Assembly (NCBI GenBank): GCA_014529385.2
Contig: CM043944.1
Location: forward strand, 84,445,884-84,509,883
Origin: Adiantum capillus-veneris
Lineage: Eukaryota; Streptophyta; Polypodiopsida; Polypodiales; Pteridaceae
Reading direction: 5' to 3'
DNA: 64,000 nt
Shown here: piece after piece, positions 49,452 through 61,477 of the stretch
Position numbering within the stretch: the first letter of the stretch is position 1
Layout of the letters: each line of letters starts with the position of its first letter
Program-made: the position numbers and the translations under genes
The notes under the pieces: model-generated
Told to the model about the DNA's origin: nothing
The model's database searches: none
The model's input: only the letters and a program-made list of their open reading frames with translations

Positions 49452-50306
49452 TTGAACAACAAATCCCTACATGAATTTGATCAAGGTGTCCAGATATCAC
49501 CGAAGATTGAAAAGACTGTTAGGTTTGCAAATGATTTTGCATCCACAGCCACAAGTGTGCAATCACACATGAGTCTAAGGGACACATCAAACAGAATGAT
49601 GTTAGCATTGTATGGTACACATAATTCATATTCACACTATGTAGACCAAAAAGGGCAATTGTACAAAAAGGATCAACCGGTGTTTGAACGGCCCACATAC
49701 CAGCTCATAGAAGTGCATCCAGTGATAGATCAGAAAGGATGGTTCATTTCAGAGGAAAGAATCTATTATAGCCCATCCTCTCTAGAGATGAAGGATATTA
49801 CCCAGGTGAACCGACAAATCTGTTTAGAACCAAACTCTCCTCCATTGGAAATCAAGCTTCGACGTTGTAACCAAACGAGCATATATTTTGACAAAAACAG
49901 TCGTAGATATAGACGAGAGTCTAGCATCTATGATGCCTTGGATCCTGAAACCATAGAAGCTCATATCATAGGAGACCCATGGGATAGAAAATATCAACGC
50001 AAAGATAATGCTATCTACAGCTTGACTTGGGAAATAATTTGTCATGTTTCACGAAGATACATAGGAAACTATGCAGAAGGTTTATAGATGTCAAACATCA
50101 ATAGTGCTACTCAAAGTGTACCTTCACAGTCCCTGAAGGTGAGACTAAACCAGATCCAAATAATTTTGAACTCTTATAATGAAGCAGGCTATAGTGATCA
50201 CCCTAGGAAGGGGGGAGCTGTAAATTCATCAAAATCAGCTCTAGTACCAGGAACCACAATAGCAGTTAGAAGCCCTAAATCGTTTAACCAATCAACAATA
50301 TTATGA
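49452..50306 (+). pseudogene. unknown retroelement ORF, part 2, with two more 83-residue repeat units
   Basis: The frame is open from 49452 to 50084, has one TAG (50085-50087), and continues directly with ATG to 50306. The first part repeats the pattern of part 1: YVDQKGQLY (49638) with FISEERIYY 34 residues on, and YFDKNSRRY (49884) with YQRKDNAIY 36 residues on. Between the boxes I-E/Q-x-x-x-I/V-I-G/D is shared. The two unit starts are 82 residues apart, against 83 in part 1. The function is unknown. Confidence 0.6.
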
Positions 50307-51740
50307 CCTTGTACAAACCCCTACGGATGGCCCGGTCAAAGACTATCTGAAGATGATGCAAAGCCTCAAGCTGCCAGAATAGGTGACAAAAAAGTCAAAG
50401 TCAAGGGAAGCTAAAGTCCAAAAAGCTACACAAAGGTCACCACCAAAATCTCCTCTGAAGAGACAGATTCTGCAAGAAAGTACAGTGGATCTTCTAAGAT
50501 CAAAGGTTACTCAGATGCAGACAGACATTTCTCAACAATTGTAAACAAAAAATGCAATATTACAGCCAATGGAGTCAACATTAATTGAAGTAGGTGATCA
50601 AAACAAAGAAAATGCAGATAAAGCTCAACCAAAGGACATGGCCACAACAAAGCACTCAATATAGAAAAAGATCCTCAGACAATCAAGTACAACATTATTG
50701 GGAAAACGAAGAAAAGCTTTCAAGAGAAGTAAAGCTAGAATTTCAGTTAGACAAGAACCTCATGTCTTTTTGCACTTGGAAAAGATGTGGACAACCACAA
50801 CTGGAAGATGCTCCTGATTTTGTGAGTATATCTGGAAATAAACGAGCAGAATGCTGGGAAATCGTCTCCACCACCATTCAAATAGGTTCATAGATCATCA
50901 TAGCTCAATTCCACGTAATCACAACAAAAGATATGCCAGTCGAAATTATAATGGGAATGCCAATGGCCCAGAAGATGTCAGAGATACACAATTCAAACAT
51001 GACGGAGTCATCGCCGACATCAAAGAATGAAGACCAAGACTGGTCACCTGCGGCCGACGACAACACAAGGTCCTTAAGCACAGTTAAAATGGAGACTTAT
51101 ATCAAAGCAGATCTTATTGAAGATGATTCATCTCCATCGAATAGAACTTCAGAAAAGCTTAAAGCAAATCAAGCAATATCAAGTGCAGATCAAACAAAGC
51201 AAAGAGCAACCACAAAAGCTATTGAATAGAAAATGCCATCAAAGCCAGAAGTTAAGAAGAACGGAGCTGCAGACAACAGGAAGAAACAATAGGAAGTCCA
51301 AAGATCCAGACATTGCCAGCTAAATCACCTGATGTAAGTCAGATTGGAAAACAAAGTCTCAAATCACCCTCCATAGAGACACAGTTACATCAAGATGAGA
51401 CCATGGCAAAAGCAAAACAAAGATCTTCAATAGAACCAACAACAAGAATAACTATGGTTCTCAACAGTACAAAAGGAGCAAGTGTCATATGCAATGCTCT
51501 ACTGGATAAAGAAGCAAATTGCAATATGGTTACAGACAACATTCAGAGCATTCTAGAGATTACTCTAGACAAGCCAGGTAACAGAGAAATCATGGGTAAG
51601 GCTACAAGTAAAAAATAAATGGTTGCTACCCTTAGCATCCAAAAACATGAAGATCAGGTAAAGCTTCAGGTGAAGCCTTCAAAGGAAATGCTTGCAAATG
51701 TCATCATTGGACATCAGTGGTTAGATCAACACAAGGCCAC
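50307..51740 (+). pseudogene. linker and decayed aspartic protease of the element
   Basis: Several short frames (50594-50893, 50933-51229, 51313-51618, 51619-51740) are rich in Lys, Gln and Ser. ITTKDMPVEIIMGMPMAQ near 50925 resembles the end of a retroviral-type protease. CNALLDKEANCNMVT near 51490 resembles an active site whose D-T-G-A has become D-K-E-A, and NVIIGHQWLDQHKA near 51695 resembles the matching C-terminal motif. Two protease-like ends suggest a duplicated or shuffled domain. Stops and frame changes make it inactive. Confidence 0.6.
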
Positions 51741-51746
51741 TGTGCT

Positions 51747-52038
51747 TGCGATTAGTGTGTTGCATGATAGGATTAGTGTTGTGTGCGTCTTGCAATCGTT
51801 AGTGTGTGTGATTGGGTTGATTGGAGGTGAAGGGAAGTGGATGTGGAGATTGTCCATCATTGTGGCTTAGCTCCTCTATAGGCCGAGAAGCTTACCTCGT
51901 AGAGTCACCATTTGTGTTGCCATGATTAGCTCACTAATTGTGTGAGTGTTTCCATGCCCTAGCGGGGTAGCTCATCCCTCTGGATTGATAATTTTTGTTG
52001 TGGTCATTGGAGCTATGCAACGATGGAAACCCCCAACA
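51747..52038 (+). repeat. 3' LTR, truncated at its 5' side
   Basis: TGCGATTAGTGTGTTGCATG to CCCCCAACA, matching 45028-45317 with scattered changes. Confidence 0.88.
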
Positions 52039-52239
52039 TAAGGGGTCTAGCAAGGCCCACATTCTTCATGTTAGTAGAAACAAACAAAGCATCTCAAAGA
52101 GGCCAATAGAGACCTTTGTAGGCTAGGTTTTTCTACAAAGAATGTTCCACAATACTCCAAGAACAAGCTACTACATGAGAAATTAGCCACCATATCCTAG
52201 GGCATATGTCTGCACAATTCTTGTAGATAAACATCACAA

Positions 52240-52470
52240 CAATAGCTCGGGGGATCACCTTATATGTGAAACTTATATAGTGTGTGCATTCAAGAAGTAT
52301 TTATATAACCCCTTAGATGTGAATTTTTCACCAAAAAAGGGACCCTTTTCCTATTCAATCCCTACTTTTTGTATGTCAAAATGCTAAAAATGATATCGTT
52401 AAAGAATCACTACTATTGAACTTACGTGATAGGAATTATTTTACTATAGTGACCCCCCCCTGCCCCCCCC
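52240..52470. mobile_element. probable diverged relative of the inverted-repeat element at 24 kb
   Basis: The left end CTCGGGGGATCACCTTATA resembles CCCGGGGGATTCACTCTATA. The right end ACTTACGTGATAGG, then CTATAGTGACCCCCCC, resembles ACTTACGTGGTACGG, then CCATGGTGAATCCCCC. Ends are in inverted orientation and the right one merges into a long C run. No target duplication could be read. Confidence 0.5.
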
Positions 52471-53886
52471 CCCCCCCCCCAAAAAAAAAAGGAGGTACCA
52501 AAGATATGCAAATGTTGAGATCAAGGTGGAAGTGGTATGTTTTGTTGTGATGTATGTAGGGAATTCATGGTACTAAAATTGATGTTTTAGAGCATGAGAA
52601 CTACATGATCTTAAGGAAAGGTGTTAGCCACCACCTATCCATGGATGTGATGAGCCATAAGCTAGGGGATCTCTTCATAGTAAAGCCAAATCTTAGGGGC
52701 CCAATTGACACTTTTGAGGGACCTAACGCTAGCATAATCTCCCTTATAATCACTTAGTCCCTAGATTCTCTATCCATATGGTATTACAATTGGCCAATGG
52801 ATCAATGGTATTCTGAAGAATAACATAGCGCACACTTGAGCTACAACTTCCCACACAAGCCCAAGGAAGAAAATTGTCCCAAGGCATGTACATGTGGTCC
52901 AGTATTTGCTTCTCCAACTACTTTAGTAGAAGAGGAGATAACATCTTTAAGGGTAGTTGCTAGAGCCCAAGGTAGAACTCAACCTATATAGGAGAAGTTA
53001 GAGAAGCCCTCATAAAATGCAGTGTCTTTCCATTCTTCTAAAAAGAAGACAAAGATAAGAGATGAAGAGAAAGGACTACGTAGCTGGAGCCACCTACTCC
53101 CCAAGTGGACATAAGACCTAGAAAGACAAAACAAACACAAGCCTCAAGGCATGGAAGGAGTGTCAAACGTCTCTCATGGAACTTCAACAAGATCGGTTGT
53201 CATAAACAAGCTAGAGGATGGCCTTAATGGTGCAAGAGTGCTAGCAAGTTGGCTACGGAGGCCCAGGTGGCTCTCATATATAAAATACACCTTCAATAAA
53301 TTAAAGGGATGTCTTGGAGACCTAGAAGAGGCTGCATGATTTTGAGACTATGAGAAACTCGTGTGGTCACGCAGGGTATACTAGAGCCATTTCCTTAACC
53401 TTTCCACTAGCAATCCACTATGCCAATTATATAAGAACATTGGACACTGCTTGTGAACATTATGAGCCTTCACATGCAAGTGATCTTGTGATCCCTCACA
53501 TTGGAGATGAATACTTATTTTGGCCCAATGAAAGCACAATGGAATCATTATCTCCATGAGAAATAGGGGACATTAATGAGCATCTTACTATCTAGCTTTG
53601 GGAGGAGGCCATCTTGAGAAAAGCCACAAAGAGGGCAGAGCGTGTTCCTCCTTCATTGTAACACCTCGCAAAGAGTGGAATGAAAAAGGGAAAAAGTGGA
53701 ACGCACAAGGAAATGAGTAGGGGATACCAACTGCGATAAATTCAAAAAATGATGGTATTAATTTTGGAAGAAAAAGGGAAGGGATTCAAGGGAAGCATGT
53801 AGGAAAAGGGGGGGCAAGCCACGTGGAGACCATGTGCCTCTCTTTCTCTTCTCATCTCTCTCCCCCTTCATCACGATGTTTGTAGG

Positions 53887-53887
<1 letters not shown>
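52471..53887 (+). other. decayed coding-like stretch, family unknown
   Basis: At about 52575-52757 the plus strand is open (LEHENYMILRKGVSHHL, DLFIVKPNLRGPIDTFEG), and interrupted open stretches continue to 53339 (KLEDGLNGARVLASWLRR). A 69-codon frame lies at 53350-53559. No domain is recognised; it may be an old retroelement relic. Confidence 0.35.

Positions 53888-53933
<46 letters not shown>
53888..53933 (+). repeat. (CT)n microsatellite
   Basis: About 23 CT units. Confidence 0.9.
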
Positions 53934-53934
<1 letters not shown>

Positions 53935-55565
53935 ATGTCAGAGAGGCTACTCAATTCTCTCTTGCACGCACACCCTTTGCAGGAGGGGAATATCTTTTGT
54001 AGAGGTAAGGCTAATGTCGCTCAATCAAGGCTCAACAAAGCTCGCAAGAACGCAGGAAGAGTCTCTCTCAATTTGCTTTGTCTCTATTGTGCAACATTGC
54101 TGGCCTAACCCCTCGCAACCTCCTTTGTCTCTACCACATGGGTCGCTAGCCCAACCTTTTTTTGGGGGGGGGGGGTGGGGGGATCCTACCAATAAACTAA
54201 TTTAATTAACATGCAGCCAGTAGTTGGAGCTAGCCCATAGTAAAAGGTTTCTTAATTTCAAGAACCTTATGTGTATTTTCAAGTTATGCGGGAGAGTTCA
54301 CCAACTTTTAACATATAATTTGAAGAATCTTCTTTACCATCTTATATTTGAGAACTTTGCTATCCGAGTTGCATACAATCGGCAAGTGATAGTGGAAATT
54401 TGCAAATAACCCTCTACAAAGCATTTGCAAACAATCGGCAAGTTACCCAAATGACCTTCAAGCAACTAGAGGTCGTGTCCCATTCCTTAAGCTAAAGACC
54501 AAAGTGATCGTGGAAATTTGCTCTGCAATATTAACATTTGCATGAATGGTGCAGATGGCATTATTCATGTTGAAAGTAGATCAAAATTTGCTTCTTGGCT
54601 AAATCCTTGAAGTATAACTACATGCCGATAATGTTGCATTTGCAAGGGTCTCTCTCTCTCTCTCTCTCTCCTTTTCCTTCCTTTGAAAGCATGACCTTTG
54701 CAAAAGAAACCAAATGATGCATAACTTTGTAGAGAACTCACTCAATCATTGGCAACAATAATTCCATGACTACCTCAGCCTGTCCCTAAGATTCCTATCA
54801 CAAAACATATGCATGTGTTCCATTGACAACAAGCCTACTTGCTTCATGCATGTTTTTCTGATTGGACATGTAAGATCTAGACAGAAAACCTCAAATAGTC
54901 TAGTACATGAACTATACATGTATAATGTAAGTTGATGCAACTACCAATGTAAGCAATAATTGAAGCCCCTTCTCCCCATGTCCCTCCCCATACTTACAAC
55001 CCCTTCTCCCCCCCTCTCCCCATGCCCCCCCCCCCCCCCCGCCTCCTGTCCCCTCCCTCATGTACGTTATAAGCATCCCCAAAATTGGGGGCACCCCCTA
55101 TTGTATACACTTATGGTTGTTCTATAAAAACACCCTATTGTGCACTCACGTGCAAGGGATTGTGAAGTGGATGGCATCATTCGCCCTTTTCAGCTGGGTG
55201 GGGATGTAGGGGAGGCTTTCCATTTCAGGGATCCATTAGCCTCTAGTGACATGAATTCTCTTGCCACTACCTTCACCCTTTTGGTCCTCTTCAATCCTAG
55301 AATTTTCACAACTGGCGTAGTTGTTACTGTCACAAACATAGGTGTTGATGAAGGAAACAAAAATGGATTTTTTGTGTGGGGGCAATTGGGGATTTGCAGT
55401 GTGAAGCTCTACACCTCTCCACTTTTCTCTTGCAATTTGGTGACTTTATTGTCACAAACCATAGCATGTTTTTCCTCCCGTATTCTTGTCCCTTTTGCAA
55501 CTCTTTACCTATTTCTCTCCCTCTTACACTAATGAATTATTGACATGAACATAATTGACCTCCCC
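53934..55565. other. intergenic with G and C runs, no gene recognised
   Basis: A G-rich run (54164-54182) and a short (CT)n (54651-54670) are present. Near 55020-55050 is a C-rich stretch. GTATACACTTATGG near 55104 and a following AAAAACACCCTATTGTGCAC recall the right end of the inverted-repeat family (ATACACTTCTG, AAAAACCCCCCTCCCTTGCAC). The 130-codon plus frame 55140-55532 looks like a chance frame opposite LINE sequence. Confidence 0.4.
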
Positions 55566-56990
55566 TTAAGTGGAGGCCTGAGCTATAGTCTTGGAGTTCA
55601 CTTTAGTCCTCATGGGGCAATCCTTGGCAAAGTGCCCAAATTTGTTGCATTCAAAGCACGCCCCAGAGTAGGTCCCAAAAATGAGCGGAGTAGTAATAAG
55701 TCCATCTCCAACATTGATCACCATGTTTTTTGGTGGTGTCTTAGACAAATTCCAGCCTATACAAACTTGGTTAGAAGACCTTCCTAGACCCCGCTTGTTA
55801 GGAACAAACAAGGGGGTTCCCAATTGATTGGCAAGCATCCTGATATTATCCCAGAGCCAACCAAGAAAACCCGCAAACTTGACCCAGACATGATTAATTC
55901 CTTGGAGGGACTCTGCCTAGTCGAACACTGGCTCCCATGGTACAACACAGACTGTAGTCCTATTAAAAGTAAGGGTACCTCTTTCTAGGATCTTGACACG
56001 TCGAAGACCTCCTTGAATATAACTAAGTAGAAACACTTGGCTAGGTAAGTAGTACTTTCAATTGCTCCCCGATGCTTGAGGATTTGGGGTCCTTGAATCC
56101 ATTGTATCAGCTCATATCTATTCGGGATTCTCCTACCAAAGCCAAATACTAGCGTCAGCATAGTTTGCATGGCTAGTTTCTTTTTAATGAGAGCTTGCAA
56201 AATCATGACAAAAATAGCCTCCGCAGCCGCAATCTGTAGTAGCAAAGACTTATTTAAAGCACTGAAGGCTTGATTTGCCATCCCATCTTTGAATGACCCA
56301 CTGCATTCTATCTGTGAGCAAGTTCTTTGTTACCGGTAACAAGTTGCCTGTTAACTTCCTTTGGCTCTTATTCAAGTTGAGTCTTACATTCTTCAAACTT
56401 TCATGGCTTGCATCACTTAGTCTCAGTATTTGTGGCTTTAGCATTATCCTTAAAGTCAGGACCCTTCAAGATGCTTGCAAAAGAGATTCCTAGTCTAAGA
56501 GCTACCAAAATCGTTGCCACCTTTTTACCATCCACATAGATCGTGCCCTGAGGTACACTTGTCTTTAGAGTTTTCACATCAAAGTTACATCCTTTAGCAT
56601 TTTTGTGAATCATTCTTCCTTTTCTTCAGCAGAGTGGATCTTCTCAATCAACCCTGCTTTATTAACCATCAGGGATAGATCCCTTGTAGGAACAACACCC
56701 CCCAACAAGGCTCTGATCGATGGTCATGCTAATTGCCCATCACCTTTGTCCATCGGGGTCATTTATTCCTTTGACTATGCTTTACATATCATAGTATCAA
56801 AGCTTGTTGGTCATGATGCTGACCCAACCCCTTCATCTATCAGCACGATGCCTTCCTGCATCGGCAATTTCCTAGCCACAAGCAACTACAAGAACTTTGT
56901 AATGTCCTCCTCCTTGGATAACATCTCTACATCCACATCCATGGAAGAATCTGCTATGGAGGGGGCATGTAAACCAAAACATCTTAGGTA
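55566..56990 (-). pseudogene. LINE (non-LTR retrotransposon) ORF1: DUF4283-like domain plus zinc knuckle
   Basis: Read leftwards from 56990, fragments in several frames give MLKDVTLM, VPQGTIYVDGKKVATI and FASILKGPDF, then the DUF4283-type core RRIPNRYELIQWIQG, GAIESTTYLAKCFYLVIF near 56100. HVWVKFAGFLGWLWDNIRML and ANQLGTPLFV follow near 55850. The end has CFECNKFGHFAKDC (CCHC knuckle) near 55630 and stops at 55566. This is the RNA-binding ORF1 of plant L1-type LINEs. Several stops (for example near 55918) and frame shifts show it is dead. No endonuclease or RT follows on its left, so it is a fragment. Confidence 0.75.
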
Positions 56991-57227
56991 ATTAGTAGTT
57001 GCAAGGAGCCCTTTGCTTTCATTATTGTAGCCCTCTTGTTTCCACACTTTTCTATCATAAACTAGCCATTGTGACAGGTGATCAAGGGCTAGGTTAGTTG
57101 GAATTGACTCTCGACTTGTTGTCTGATGATTGACTAAGTAGAGCTTATTGATGATTGACTAAGTAGATCTTACTAGGGGCAATGTAAAAATGTAGCTGCA
57201 ATGTCAAATTATCATGATTGACAAAAT

Positions 57228-57228
<1 letters not shown>
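56991..57228. other. intergenic, nothing recognised
   Basis: A short direct repeat GATTGACTAAGTAGA (about 57129 and 57154) is the only structure seen. Confidence 0.4.

Positions 57229-57293
<65 letters not shown>
57229..57293 (+). repeat. (GA)n microsatellite
   Basis: About 32 GA units, just beyond the 3' end of the CACTA gene. Confidence 0.95.
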
Positions 57294-57297
<4 letters not shown>

Positions 57298-57344
57298 TGG
57301 GAAACACGAGAAACAAATTTCATAGAATAACATATACAAAATGT

Positions 57345-60300
57345 TTATAAGTCATCTTCAAATCCGTTGGCTTCATCATCTTTGAACTCGTCATCTTCCA
57401 TCTCATCATCATCATCATCATGGCAATCATCCTTGCTGAGATGGTCGATGCTAGGACTTGAATCAACAATGTCTTTGTCCCCTATCCCACCCAAAGTAGT
57501 AGGTGGGAGAGGATTGAAGACGGCCTCTACTTCATTAGTGGAAAAAATGGTTCTTCCTCAAGGTGTTACAGGAACTATGAACCAAAGTTTGGTTGATGGA
57601 TTGATGGGATATAGATGACCTATAGAAAAGAAAAGAGTAATGAAAGACATTGGTATTATGCTACAAGAAAATAAGGTTAAAGAAGGTTTACACTCACCTA
57701 ATCACAATTGCATGGAAAAACTAAGTTGTCATACCTCCCGTGTGATACACACTAGAGTCCACCATGTAGAGCCCATTCTCATGTTGTCTAGACACATTTG
57801 CAAACCACTTGCACTCAAAGATGAAGGTATGAAAGGTTCTAATATTAACCTTTATTAGTATCCTTTGAATAGTCCCACTGTACCTGGCTTCATCACCATT
57901 TGTCTCAAAGTTTCCCATGACACCACAATCCATGGTGGTTTGATGTTTAGGCGTGTGAAAGTGTTGCCCCTTTGACCACATAAAAGTTAAAGGAAAGGCA
58001 CTATAATTTATTTATTTTTACACTCAATTACAAAGTTAAAATCAAGGAATCTGGGTACTATGTTATATGTATGTATGAGTACTATATATACCTTTGGCAT
58101 ACCGCCTCATGCATACTCCCACTCTTTGTCGGTGATGTCTTTTCTAGATGCCTTTGCTTCGGTCATTCTCTCATGCAGCCACTCGGGACTGATGAGATCT
58201 GTGAAACATGCAAGGTGTTGAGGAACTAGGGGTGCCCACCTACCTCCATGAGATTGCTTCCATACTTCCCTCTCTTGAAAACACCTTGCCTTTGCCATTG
58301 TCCACAAATCATCCACTTGGTCATAACTTTTGCATTGAGGATGCAAAAGTTTTTGACAACGACTTGACCTAGATCCATGTCCATGCTAAATAATTTCCCA
58401 TGTCCACTTGGTAGGTGTGAAGTCATCCTCACATCCTCCTCACATGTGAGGCATTGAGGGATCAACTTTTGCCAAATACTCTTAAATTCCACTTGCATGA
58501 TCCATCCTTCGGCCATACATGCCTCTGGCTGGGCCCGTAGTCGCACAAAATCTTTGAGAGTCTTTAAAAACCTCTCTAAAAAGAATATCCCTCGTGTATG
58601 CACTACTCCACATATAGATATAGTGATCTCCTCAACCACATTGAAGCAAGAGGTGGATTTGACTAAGAAGAACGGATCAAGGAAATGCTTCCTCAATGGA
58701 ACACACAGGTTCCATGGCAAGCGACTAAGCAGTAGGGAGAGCATCTATTTCAATTTCTTTGGAGCTCAAACCTACAAGATAACACATAAAAGTACACTAA
58801 ATTAACACACTAGATATAATGTATATTGAAAAGTCTAGCTGAATAGAAATATGAGGTACCTTACTAACTCCCCGAGTTTGAAAATAGCTTCCCTCACTTT
58901 CTTGTCCCGACACATGCACATACTCACCGGCAAAATGAACTAGAATATCAAAGGATTAAAATGCCATATGATTTTAGTCTTGAATGCTATTCAATATCTA
59001 TACAAAATGAGGGAGACGATAGAGAAGAAAGTTAGAATTACCTATAACATCTTGTGCCAATCATGGGTCTTCAACCCATACAATTGAACACTTCCACCTT
59101 TCTTTGCTTTTGTGAAAGCTTTCTTTAATGGCCTCATGTACCACATGGCTATGCAAATGGATTCAATGGAACCTTCACTCTATCTAGGTCAACTTTGTTT
59201 AGAATTCATGGGGCTTTAGGAAGCAAAATCTTCCCATTTGGGGCTCGACGTGGAGTGGCAGACGTGGGGAGACATGTCAAGGACTCAAGGCCCTCAAATC
59301 CTCCCTAGTGCCCAAAGAGTTCTTTTTGCCCGTAATGTGATCCCAAGGATGTGAGAAACATTCTTGAATATGTGCATATGATCCAAGGGATGTTGTATTT
59401 TTAAGTCGTTGGAAGCCTTAAAAATATGGAGTGCCTTGACATACCTTTTGGTGGAGTAGATGGGGGTGTATCACTATTGTAGTGATCTTCCCAAATGGTT
59501 CCCCAATTTGCTATCATAAGCTTTAGAGGTGTCTTCCCATTTGTTGGAGCCTTGTATTTGTTGCGACTTTGGTGCAGGAAATGATGGTTGTTTGTAGATT
59601 ACCTTGTGTAAGGCATCTTGCCGCTCTGTCACCAATGATGGCCCACATGTAGGACAAGAATTTTGACCCGATGCGGACAACCCTACACTCATATCATATC
59701 ATTAGAGAGGGAACTTCAAACTTCAAATGGTAAAAAGAGAGAAGAATATACATAACATTTCAAAAATCTCTCCAAGGCCACGATAGTCGTGCATGGTCCA
59801 CATAAGGATGCCCCTCACACTGGCCTCTCTCCTCTCCTTTGGAAGTGAAACATCCACAATAGGGATGCCCTCCCACAACTCCTCCAACTCCTCAATGAGG
59901 GGCTCGAGGTAGACATCCATATTTTCCACTTTGTACTTCCCTAGCACAAGCAAATAGAGGAGTATATTGCCCTTCTTGGTAGTCTTCCATGGTGGAATAT
60001 TGTAGTTGATGATGACCACGGGTCAAGTGCTCCATGATGTAGACTTGGTGCCAAAGGAAATGACACCATCACTTGGCAACCCAAGCCTCCAGTGATGAGG
60101 CTCTAGCCCAAACTCTAGCCAATGAGTCTTGATGTGCCTCCATGCTGGTGAATCGACAGGGACACGCATCATCCCATCATTTGAGTGGTGGTTGGTGTGC
60201 CATGTGAGAAGCCCCACTGTAGACCTGCTTTTAAACATGTGTCTCAATACCTTGTGGGGTAGGTACTCCCCGCTCACTCGGATATTGTAGCATGCTTTGC

Positions 60301-61309
60301 CATACACGAGACATGAGGTAGCATGTGCGTGCTCATTGCGCTATAGTATGAAATCATTGATGCATGTATGGATATGCTCATACTCAATGCCAAGTGCGGT
60401 GACATATGACCTCGCTCGTTGACGATCTGGAGGCATGTGGTGATCTTTAGAAAGCATTTTGCCCATCAAACTAGAATGAAACAAAAAATTAGTACGTGCT
60501 CATTGCGCTATAGTATGCAATCATTGATGCATGCATGGATACGCTCATACTCAATGCCAAGTGAGGTGACATATGACCTCACAAGTTGACGATCTGGAGG
60601 CATCTGGTGATCTTTAGAAAGCATTTTGCCCATCAAACTAGAATGAAACAAAAAATTAGTACGTAGAAATGCAATGGGGGGAATACAAGAATTTCTAGTT
60701 TGCAAAAATTCATAAATAGGACTTACCCAAGAAGTGTATCTACACTTTCATTGCTCCAACCAAATTATGAATGCAAGTTGAGGACCTCCAACAATGCTCA
60801 AAGCACCGCGTACTAGAGGCACCATCGTAAAGAGGCATTCAGACACTCAATAGAAACCTGTCCTTTGTTGCATGTACCCATAGGTCTCTAATCCTCCTTT
60901 CACATGTTGGCTTCGGTACCAACACCTCAACCACCATGTCGAACATGTGCCCGTCCTCAAGTTCTAAGTGCCCCTGAGATGTGTGTGGAAGCACTGTCAA
61001 AGTGGAGCTAGTGCCACAACCCAAGCCTCTTGAAATGCCTTCCCTCAGGGATTCTTGCCATTGTCTTTTAGCCTTGCAGGCCCCTCTATCACCACTGGAC
61101 ATAGACCAATGGGGGGCATCCTCACCCGATGGAGGGGCTACACTTCCATCAACTATAGTGCTCTTTTGAGAGCAAAAAAGCCCTTCATTCTCCACATGCT
61201 CTAAGGCAATGCGCCTCAAGCAAGGAATTGCCCGTTTGCACTTGGTGCAAGGACAAGGGAGTCTGTCATTGAGCCACCGATCATGTTCGGGGCCATAATC
61301 ATCTTGCAC
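57345..61309 (-). pseudogene. CACTA (En/Spm) transposase gene, TNP2 type, with DUF4218 and DUF4216 domains
   Basis: All parts lie in order on the minus strand. The N-terminal transposase-associated domain is at 61309-60839 (LNDRLPCPCTKCKRA). TNP2 parts follow: LGIEYERIHACINDCIL near 60580, GLLTWHTNHHSNDGMMR and LGLPSDGVISFGTKSTSWST (60307-60023), IPPWKTTKKGNILLYLLV and MDVYLEPLIEELEELW (60019-59723), SCPTCGPS and LHKVIYK (59692-59474). DUF4218 is at 58744-58226 (RGIFFLERFLKTLKDFVRLR, then PEACMAEGWI). DUF4216 is at 57981-57721 (FIFECKWFANVS, GLYMVDSS). A final exon-like part after a TTTTCTTTTCTATAG acceptor near 57620 reads HLYPINPSTKLWF and ends in an Asp/Glu-rich tail near 57350. CACTA transposases cut and paste elements with CACTA-type ends. 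Stops and an internal duplication suggest decay, although introns explain part of the gaps. The terminal CACTA repeats were not found. Confidence 0.87.
60328..60661 (-). repeat. 167-bp tandem duplication inside the CACTA gene
   Basis: Copies at 60328-60494 and 60495-60661 start CGTGCTCATTGCGC and include an exon piece (DRQLVRSYVTSLGIEYERI and its counterpart) and adjoining intron-like sequence. They differ at several positions. Confidence 0.85.
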
Positions 61310-61409
61310 ATGTGTGAAAGAGACAAGTTAATTCAAGAAAATTATTAAAAATCACATGTGCTCTAAAAAATGAACAATTAGTAGATTAGGTGTCAGATAG
61401 GTTTTCAAC

Positions 61410-61477
<68 letters not shown>

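Larger units (their letters stand above)
44402..52038 (+). mobile_element. LTR element with truncated 3' LTR and unusual ORFs
   Basis: A full LTR (44402-45317) is followed by a primer-site-like TTTGGTGCAGTTGCCAGGGA, a 3.2-kb leader, broken ORFs (48574-51740) and then only the last about 290 bases of the LTR (51747-52038). At 51740-51747 protease-like sequence runs directly into the middle of the LTR, so a deletion removed RT, integrase and the first two thirds of the 3' LTR. No target duplication is found (GAGAA against TAAGG). Confidence 0.8.

Noticed and set aside
44397-52043. Target duplication for the 44.4-52.0 kb element
   Set aside because: The flanking five bases GAGAA and TAAGG do not match.
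55140-55532. 130-codon plus-strand frame with hydrophobic end
   Set aside because: No known domain; weakly coding-like LINE sequence lies on the opposite strand and there is no supporting signal.
57655-57675. CTACAAGAAAA, resembling a CACTA transposon terminus
   Set aside because: It lies in what looks like an intron of the transposase gene and has no inverted partner on the right side.
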